DNA from: Methanocorpusculum parvum
Lineage (GTDB): Archaea > Halobacteriota > Methanomicrobia > Methanomicrobiales > Methanocorpusculaceae
NCBI GenBank assembly: GCA_002287215.1
Contig: LMVO01000007.1
Coordinates: 1-47,040 of the forward strand
Length of the DNA: 47,040 bases
Direction of reading: 5' to 3'
Positions 41,600 through 47,040 of this stretch are shown piece after piece. The notes beneath the pieces were generated by a model that did no database searches, was not told the DNA's origin, and was given only the letters and a program-made list of their open reading frames with translations. Each line of letters begins with the position of its first letter. The stretch's first letter is position 1. The position numbers and the translations under genes are program-made.

Positions 41600-43114
41600 A
41601 TGAACCCGGAAGAAAAAGAATACGATACCGCCGGCCTGACCGGAAAGCTGCCCGCAGTTCTCTGGAACGACGGAAACATCACAAAGATCAGCGACACGGC
41701 AGCGCGGGAAGAGGAGATCGTCCTGCATCTCAACGACCGCGAGTATTTACACATCGTGGCAAGCCGCGATATGCTGAGAGAGTTCGGCGCAGGATTTTTC
41801 ATCGCAGCCGGGGTCGCGAAAAAGATCATCTCGGTCGAGGTCACCGATAGAGACGTGTTTGTGGAAGCCGAAGTTTTTCCCGGAACCGGGCCGCGTGAAG
41901 GGTTTGCTGCTGCGGAAAAAAAAGGTCATGTCGATTCGGATCTGCTCCTCGCTCCAGCGGAGATCTTCGCCGTTAGGGGGGCTATGGACGTGGATGTCTG
42001 GAGACAAACCGGAGGTCTCCACTGCGCCGCATTATGGCATGATCACAAAATCATCGCCGTGGCAAGCGATATCGCAAGGCACAATGCCGTTGACAAACTC
42101 ATCGGCATCATGACCCTGCAGAAAATCCCGCCCGGAACATGCGTTCTCGGATGCACCGGGAGACTCCCGAAAGGCATGGTCATGAAGGCAGTGAATGCCG
42201 GGATCCCCGTGATCATAGGAAGGACCGCGGTGACATATCCCGGGGCGATGCTCGCAAAAGAGGAGGGTGTGACCCTCATCGGCTTTACCCGGGAAAACCG
42301 GTTCACCGTGTACTCGCATCCAAAACGCATCCGCGGATTTCCCGCAGATGAACCGGAACCCGCGGAAAAAAGCGAAGACGGGATCCTTCTTTCCGGCTGG
42401 CAGTATGATAACGGCACGGTGACGCGATCCGTCGACCATGTCGTCTCCGAGGATATGGTCACCCTGTATCTGAATGGAGAAAAATATCTGGAAAATACGG
42501 CAACACCCGAGTCGCTCGAAGAGCTCGGGGCCGGATTTTTTATCGCCGCAGGGATCACCAAAACGATCCGCTCGATTGAGGTCAGAGGGAGGGATATTTT
42601 TGTCGAGGCGGAAGAGACAGCCCAGGTCTGCGGAAAAATGGAGTCAGCGGGCGGCTTTTGTCCCCGCGAGTCCGAGACCAACGTAAAGGGCGGCGGCCTG
42701 ATAACGCCTGCGGAGATATTTGCCGTTCGCGAGGCGATCAACACCGAGCAGTGGGACAAGACCGGAGCTCTGCACTGTGCAGTCTTATATTATCAGGGAA
42801 AAGTGATCTTCTATGCTAACGACATCGGCAGACACAACGCGGTCGACAAAGTCATCGGCTATATGACGATACATCAGCTGCCGCCTTGTGAATGCATTCT
42901 CGGATGTACCGGCAGGATGCCGCAGGGGATGGTCGCCAAAGCGGCAAATGCCGGCATACCGATTATCATATCGCGGGCAGCGGCGACGATCGCCGGAGCG
43001 GCTCTTGCCGAACGATCCGGGATCACGCTCATCTGCTTCACCCGGCCGCCCAGGTTCACTGTCTACTCGCACCCGGAACGGATCACCGGACTTTGGCAGA
43101 AAAACACTGTCTGA
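41600..43114 (+). CDS. tandem FdhD fusion (formate dehydrogenase accessory-like)
   Basis: The 504-residue protein consists of two FdhD-like modules in a row, about 1-248 and 263-504. Each has the FdhD signatures: EEIVLHLN/DMVTLYLN, FGAGFFIAAG/LGAGFFIAAG, RQTGGLHCAA/DKTGALHCAV, ARHNAVDK (159-166) and GRHNAVDK (410-417), and GCTGR[LM]P. Bacterial FdhD moves sulfur from a cysteine desulfurase to the molybdenum cofactor through a CxxC pair. That pair is absent from module 1; module 2 has only spaced cysteines (C344, C354). Each module keeps a Cys in LGCTGR. Function may be altered. Confidence 0.85.
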   Translation: MNPEEKEYDTAGLTGKLPAVLWNDGNITKISDTAAREEEIVLHLNDREYLHIVASRDMLREFGAGFFIAAGVAKKIISVEVTDRDVFVEAEVFPGTGPREGFAAAEKKGHVDSDLLLAPAEIFAVRGAMDVDVWRQTGGLHCAALWHDHKIIAVASDIARHNAVDKLIGIMTLQKIPPGTCVLGCTGRLPKGMVMKAVNAGIPVIIGRTAVTYPGAMLAKEEGVTLIGFTRENRFTVYSHPKRIRGFPADEPEPAEKSEDGILLSGWQYDNGTVTRSVDHVVSEDMVTLYLNGEKYLENTATPESLEELGAGFFIAAGITKTIRSIEVRGRDIFVEAEETAQVCGKMESAGGFCPRESETNVKGGGLITPAEIFAVREAINTEQWDKTGALHCAVLYYQGKVIFYANDIGRHNAVDKVIGYMTIHQLPPCECILGCTGRMPQGMVAKAANAGIPIIISRAAATIAGAALAERSGITLICFTRPPRFTVYSHPERITGLWQKNTV

Positions 43115-43217
43115 ACCGCATTTTTCCGATATTTCCGGATGGAGTATTTCATCCGGTCCGAATCATCGGCGTACACAATCAGATGCTATTTATTCCCTCA
43201 CGGAAAACAAATACATC

Positions 43218-43580
43218 ATGACCCTTACGCCAAAAGATGCACTTCTGCGATATCATCTCGCCGAGCGGCTCAAACTCGACATCATGATGATCGCCCACCA
43301 GTTCGTAACGATCCCCTCGCTGAAAAAAGAGGAGAAAGCCGGCGCAAAAACCATTCTGATCGCGTTGACCGATGTTCTCGCAAGCGACTGCGAAGCCGCG
43401 GCAAAAATGACCGGAGCGGAAGAGTTCAATCAGGCGGCTGCCGTTTTGCTCGCGGTCATCGGCCTTGCCGAATCGAACCAGTTCGGTCTTGCGTCCGACA
43501 AAGCAGGCGAGGCAATGACCCCGATAACAACCGTTGCCGCCGGCGCATATGCGGTTTTGAACGAACATGGACTTATCTGA
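43218..43580 (+). CDS. small helical protein, function unknown
   Basis: The 120-residue protein is mostly alpha-helical (LLRYHLAERLKLDIMMIAHQF, then KAGAKTILIALTDVLASDC and AAVLLAVIGLAE). I recognise no family. Its end overlaps the nitroreductase start by 14 bases, so the two are coupled. The ATG at 43218 is chosen because the longer ORF runs inside the FdhD gene. Confidence 0.7.
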   Translation: MTLTPKDALLRYHLAERLKLDIMMIAHQFVTIPSLKKEEKAGAKTILIALTDVLASDCEAAAKMTGAEEFNQAAAVLLAVIGLAESNQFGLASDKAGEAMTPITTVAAGAYAVLNEHGLI

Positions 43581-44094
43581 ATTCCAGAATTTTCTTGCGG
43601 CCCGCTACTCGGTCCGCGAGTATGAAGCAGGCTGCCTGACAGAAGAGGAGAAGGACTACCTCCTCCAGGCCGCAGCATCCGCCCCGTCTGCCGGAAATCT
43701 GGAGGCATGGGACCTCGTCATCGTCACGGACGCCGGCCAGCTCGAACTTCTCGGAGACGCTGCCGGAAACCAGCATCAGATCCCGGACGCAGGATCGGCT
43801 CTTGTCGTCTGCGCAAATTACATCAGATCGATGTCAAGGTATGCTGACAGAGGCATCCTCTTCGCCGTCCAGGATGCCACGATCGCCGCCACCTACATGA
43901 TGCTTGCAGCCCATGCTCTTCGCCTGCACACCTGCTGGATCGGCGCATTCGACGAAGAGGAGGTCAAAGGAGCCCTGGATCTGCCCCCGCATATCCGGCC
44001 TGTCGCGATCCTTTCGATCGGCAGAGGAATGCCGCCCGAGTCTCATCCTGAAAGGATGGACCCAGAAGGCCACGTCCATTACGACATCTGGTAA
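43567..44094 (+). CDS. nitroreductase-family flavoprotein
   Basis: The 175-residue protein has the FMN-binding nitroreductase pattern: RYSVREYEAG (about 13-22), AASAPSAGNLEAWDLVIV (about 36-53), and QDATIAATYMMLAAHALRLHTCWIGAF (about 100-126). These enzymes use NAD(P)H or F420-type donors to reduce nitro or quinone groups or to remodel flavins; substrate unknown. Coupled to the upstream small gene. Confidence 0.88.
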   Translation: MDLSEFQNFLAARYSVREYEAGCLTEEEKDYLLQAAASAPSAGNLEAWDLVIVTDAGQLELLGDAAGNQHQIPDAGSALVVCANYIRSMSRYADRGILFAVQDATIAATYMMLAAHALRLHTCWIGAFDEEEVKGALDLPPHIRPVAILSIGRGMPPESHPERMDPEGHVHYDIW

Positions 44095-44189
44095 GACATC
44101 CCTTCTTTTTTTATTCTGCAGAGCGCCGCAGGATATACTTTCCAATTCCAACACGCTCATGTATCTTCACAGCCAATAGCTATTCAACA

Positions 44190-44792
44190 ATGAAGTATGG
44201 AGTATCCGTTCAAAACATGATGAGTCTCATGGCATCACGCATCGATGCCATCGCTCAGAAGATCTCTTCAGATCAGGTGGATGCATTTCTCGATGCGGTC
44301 CTTACTGCAGAGCGTATCTATGTGATGGGAGCAGGAAGATCCGGACTGGTTGCCAAATCCTTTGCGATGCGTCTGATGCACACAGGATTCACCGCCTATG
44401 TCGTTGGCGAGACCATCACCCCGGCAATCGGTGAAGATGATCTGATCGTTGCCTTTTCCGGATCGGGAAACACAAAAACCATCGGGGATATCGCCGAGAC
44501 CGCAAAAGGTCTTGGCGCCAAGGTCGCTTTGATCTCATCCAATCCGCAGTCGCGTATCGGCCATATTGCAGACTATGTCATTGAGATCGAGACCCAGCGC
44601 GATCCGGTCACCTGCGATGCCCATGAGTATGAGATCCGTCAGATGCTTGGCGAGCACCGGTCCTTTGCCCCGCTTGGAACCATCTTCGAGACCTCTTCGC
44701 TGATGTTCGGGGACGCCGTCATCTCGACCTTGATGGATATGAAAAAGATCGAAGAAGCCGATCTGAAACGCCGGCACACCAATATCGAGTAG
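44190..44792 (+). CDS. hxlB: 6-phospho-3-hexuloisomerase
   Basis: The 200-residue SIS-domain protein matches hexuloisomerases of the ribulose monophosphate pathway: VMGAGRSGLVAKSFAMRLMH (about 45-64), VGETITPAIGEDDLIVAFSGSGNTKT and the C-terminal FETSSLMFGDAVISTLM. In archaea the pathway runs in reverse to make ribulose-5-P for nucleotide synthesis. The partner hexulose-phosphate synthase is not in this window. One base separates its stop from the aminotransferase start. Confidence 0.9.
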   Translation: MKYGVSVQNMMSLMASRIDAIAQKISSDQVDAFLDAVLTAERIYVMGAGRSGLVAKSFAMRLMHTGFTAYVVGETITPAIGEDDLIVAFSGSGNTKTIGDIAETAKGLGAKVALISSNPQSRIGHIADYVIEIETQRDPVTCDAHEYEIRQMLGEHRSFAPLGTIFETSSLMFGDAVISTLMDMKKIEEADLKRRHTNIE

Positions 44793-44793
44793 T

Positions 44794-45903
44794 ATGACAG
44801 AGTTTGCATCACGCGTAAAAGCCATCGATATCTCAGGTATCAGAAAGATGTTCGAGTCGGCGGCTCCCGGATCCATCAATATGGGTCTCGGCCAGCCGGA
44901 TTTCGACACGCCGGAGAACATCAAAAATGCCGCGGTCAAAGCGATCGCAGAGGGAAAAACCGGATACACAAACAATGCAGGCATCGATGAGCTCCGCGCC
45001 GCAGTAGCGAGAAAACTCAAAACGGAAAACGGGCTCTCCTACGAAGCTGCTGATATCCTTATCACAGCCGGCGGATCGGGCGCACTGCACGCAGCTATCT
45101 TCTCACTCGTCGAGAACGGACAGAAGGTCGTGTTCAATAACCCGGGTTTTGTATCCTACGGTTCGCTTGCGACGCTCGCGGGGGGAATTCCCGATCCGGT
45201 CGCCCTGAAACCCGATCTCCATCTGGATGTCGAGGCGCTGAAAGAGCACTTCTCCGACAAAAATACCAAAGTCATGGTCTTAAACAGCCCGGCAAATCCC
45301 ACCGGCGCGGTCGAGACGAAAGAGACGATAAAAGCGGTTGTCGAGTCTGCGGCTGATTACGGGGTCACTGTCCTGTCGGACGAAGTGTACGAGAAGTTCT
45401 GTTACGGAGACACGGAGTTTGTCAGTGCAGGAACGTTCGGCGACAACGTTGTCACGATCAACGCAGCAAGCAAGACCTATGCGATGACCGGCTGGCGTAT
45501 CGGATTTATGGCAGCTTCACGGGAGATCATCGATCAGGCGGTCAAGATCCAGCAGTACTCGCTTGCCTGCCCAACCTCGATCGCCCAGTATGCGGCGCTC
45601 GAGGCATACACCGGGGATCAGTCCTCGATAGGTGTAATGAAGAAGGAATATGAAGCACGCAGGAATCTCCTTATCGGCGGACTTCGGGAGATGGGGATCT
45701 CCGTGGATATGCCGGAAGGAGCATTCTACGCGTTCCCGAAACTTGAACCCGACACGGTCATGAAGATCGTGGCGGCGGGCGTGATCATCACGCCGGGAGC
45801 TGCATTCGGCTCGAAAGGTGTCGGATACGCCCGTATGAGCTATGCAACGTCCCAGGAAAATATAAGAATCGCTCTTGACAGAATACGAACGGTCGTGAAA
45901 TAA
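44794..45903 (+). CDS. PLP-dependent aminotransferase, class I/II
   Basis: The 369-residue enzyme has the fold-type I aminotransferase pattern: GQPDFDTP (about 32-39), the AGGSGALHAAIFSL region (about 90-103), NSPANPTGAV, SDEVYEKF, and the PLP lysine in ASKTYAMTGWRIGF (about 228-241). It is close to archaeal aspartate/broad-specificity aminotransferases. Amino acid partner cannot be fixed. It abuts the M42 peptidase (start right after the stop). Confidence 0.9.
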   Translation: MTEFASRVKAIDISGIRKMFESAAPGSINMGLGQPDFDTPENIKNAAVKAIAEGKTGYTNNAGIDELRAAVARKLKTENGLSYEAADILITAGGSGALHAAIFSLVENGQKVVFNNPGFVSYGSLATLAGGIPDPVALKPDLHLDVEALKEHFSDKNTKVMVLNSPANPTGAVETKETIKAVVESAADYGVTVLSDEVYEKFCYGDTEFVSAGTFGDNVVTINAASKTYAMTGWRIGFMAASREIIDQAVKIQQYSLACPTSIAQYAALEAYTGDQSSIGVMKKEYEARRNLLIGGLREMGISVDMPEGAFYAFPKLEPDTVMKIVAAGVIITPGAAFGSKGVGYARMSYATSQENIRIALDRIRTVVK

Positions 45904-46953
45904 ATGGAACTTACCGAAATCAATACATTACTTGAAAAACTCTCGAACGCACACGGCATTTCCAGCCGGGAATCGGAGATTGCAAAGATCATCCGTGCCG
46001 AGATCGCAGATTATGTGGATGAGATCAAAACAGATAAGATGGGCAATCTGATCGCGGTGAAAAAAGGCGGCGACTTTAAGATCATGCTCGCCGCCCATAT
46101 GGATGAGATCGGTCTGATGGTCCAGTTCGTGGACGATCACGGATTCATCAGATTTGTCGCGGTCGGCGGATGGTATAATCCGGTGATGGTCGGACAAAGG
46201 GTCATTCTCCACGGAGAGAAGGGACCAATCTACGGCGTTCTCGGCAATAAACCGCCGCATGTGATGACCGAGGAGGATAAGAAGAAGCCGATCGATATGG
46301 CCGATCTGTTCATCGATGTCGGCGCTAGATCGCCCGATGAGGTCGAGGCTCTCGGCATTACGGTCGGAACTTCGGTCACGATGGACCGTGAGTATGTAAA
46401 ACTTGCCGGGACCACGGTCACGGGAAAGGCGATGGACAACCGCGCCGGGTGTGCGATGCTGATCGGCGCTTTGAAGGAGATGAAGACCGCAAACACCGTC
46501 TATGCAGTGTTCACGGTGCAGGAGGAGGTCGGGCTGAAGGGAGCGAAGACGAGTTCCTATACGCTCGATCCGGACGTGGCCATCGCCACGGATGTGACGA
46601 TCCCGGGAGACTCGCCGGGTGTCGAGCGGCGCAAAGCCCCGGTGTATATGGGCAAGGGACCAGTCATTGGCATGGCTTCGGCGAGCGGCCGCGGTCATCT
46701 CGCGGATCCGCGGATAGTTGACTGGCTGGTAAAAACCGGAAAGAAATTCGACATCCCCTGTCAGATCGAGGTGGGAGACGGCGGCAACACGGACGCTTCC
46801 GCAATCAACTTTGAACGCGGCGGGATCCCGAGCGTTCCGATGTCGGTTCCGGCACGATATATCCATTCGCCGGTCGAGGTCATCGACTTAAAAGATCTCC
46901 AGGCGGCTATCCATCTGCTCGCAAAAGCAGTGGAAACAAAACCAAAATTCTAA
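45904..46953 (+). CDS. M42-family aminopeptidase
   Basis: The 349-residue protein is a di-metal aminopeptidase of the TET/M42 type. Metal and catalytic residues appear in LAAHMDEIGLMV (about 58-69), AMDNRAGCAM (about 177-186), VQEEVGLKGAK (about 208-218), ATDVTIPG and RYIHSPVEVI (about 318-327). TET peptidases form dodecamers that finish peptide degradation in the cytoplasm. It directly follows the aminotransferase, which fits amino acid recycling. A T-run follows at 46968-46973. Confidence 0.93.
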   Translation: MELTEINTLLEKLSNAHGISSRESEIAKIIRAEIADYVDEIKTDKMGNLIAVKKGGDFKIMLAAHMDEIGLMVQFVDDHGFIRFVAVGGWYNPVMVGQRVILHGEKGPIYGVLGNKPPHVMTEEDKKKPIDMADLFIDVGARSPDEVEALGITVGTSVTMDREYVKLAGTTVTGKAMDNRAGCAMLIGALKEMKTANTVYAVFTVQEEVGLKGAKTSSYTLDPDVAIATDVTIPGDSPGVERRKAPVYMGKGPVIGMASASGRGHLADPRIVDWLVKTGKKFDIPCQIEVGDGGNTDASAINFERGGIPSVPMSVPARYIHSPVEVIDLKDLQAAIHLLAKAVETKPKF

Positions 46954-46967
46954 TTTTTCCCGTCTTC

Positions 46968-46973
46968 TTTTTT
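46968..46973 (+). terminator. T-tract after M42 gene
   Basis: T-rich stretch following the M42 gene; probable transcription stop. Nothing else is seen before the window ends. Confidence 0.35.
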
Positions 46974-47040
46974 GTTTGTTTTTGACCTGAATTTGACAGT
47001 TGGCAAATATGCTCCCCCACATCTCTTTCCTTTTTTCTGA

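Noticed and set aside
45928..46866. 312-codon minus-strand ORF over the M42 gene
   Set aside because: Antisense shadow of a complete peptidase gene.
1..47040. CRISPR arrays, insertion sequences, prophage genes
   Set aside because: No regularly spaced repeats, transposase or phage structural genes were seen.

Overview
This window looks like chromosome from a mesophilic, hydrogenotrophic methanogen of the order Methanomicrobiales, most likely a Methanocorpusculum-like species. That placement is inference from gene content; no database search was run. The evidence is a GHMP-superfamily protein resembling beta-RFAP synthase and an MptE-type pterin pyrophosphokinase (methanopterin synthesis), an F420H2:NADP oxidoreductase next to a Thermoanaerobacter-type secondary alcohol dehydrogenase (the 2-propanol-oxidising gene set known from Methanocorpusculum and relatives), archaeal LonB, a thermosome, archaeal Nob1, GfcR and Thg1, TATA-box promoters, GGTG-type ribosome binding sites, and tRNA genes without an encoded CCA. 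Genes are densely packed on both strands and nothing looks viral.

Layout. 0.2-1.8 kb: two secreted or lipid-anchored paralogues carrying one and two copies of the same ~95-residue beta-rich domain. 1.8-2.9 kb: the GHMP/beta-RFAP synthase-like gene. 2.98-4.85 kb: a segment bounded by perfect 21-bp inverted repeats, holding a small orphan ORF, a XerA tyrosine recombinase and, just in front of xerA, a 28-bp site with the 11-6-11 architecture of a dif site. 4.9-7.0 kb: a conserved archaeal protein and phosphoglucosamine mutase. 7.0-9.8 kb: surface and membrane proteins and a BofA-like protein. 9.9-14.1 kb: a minus-strand cluster tldD-pmbA followed by two KaiC-like proteins, both lacking the P-loop lysine. 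14.2-17.0 kb: a small PH-like membrane protein and LonB. 17.0-20.2 kb: PRPP synthetase, Nob1, an MBL-fold enzyme and GfcR. 20.3-22.5 kb: thermosome, tRNA-Ser(CGA) and a small protein. 22.6-25.2 kb: an FKBP chaperone, an orphan DNA methyltransferase, and a two-gene NAD synthesis unit (aspartate dehydrogenase and NMN adenylyltransferase). 25.3-29.2 kb: F420H2:NADP oxidoreductase, secondary alcohol dehydrogenase, an ABM monooxygenase-like protein and a TrmB regulator. 29.6-33.1 kb: Lhr-type helicase, initiator tRNA-Met, Thg1 and a PRC-barrel protein. 33.4-37.6 kb: an acetyltransferase, a radical SAM/HhH protein, MptE and an RCK-DHH fusion. 37.7-39.3 kb: tRNA-Lys(CTT) and the three-gene arvC-arvB-arvA (OapC-B-A) cluster linked to archaeal extracellular vesicle formation. 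39.6-43.1 kb: two four-CBS proteins and a tandem FdhD fusion. 43.2-46.95 kb: a small helical protein, a nitroreductase, 6-phospho-3-hexuloisomerase, an aminotransferase and an M42 aminopeptidase.

How the parts work together. Alcohol dehydrogenase produces NADPH from secondary alcohols, and the adjacent oxidoreductase passes the electrons to F420 for methanogenesis. PRPP synthetase feeds nucleotide and NAD synthesis, and GfcR carries a PRPP-binding fold. LonB, the thermosome and FKBP make up a protein quality-control complement. The most notable items are the xerA/dif-like site inside an inverted-repeat frame, the tandem FdhD without the CxxC motif, the paired P-loop-deficient KaiC-like proteins, and a cysteine-rich insert in the F420H2:NADP oxidoreductase.
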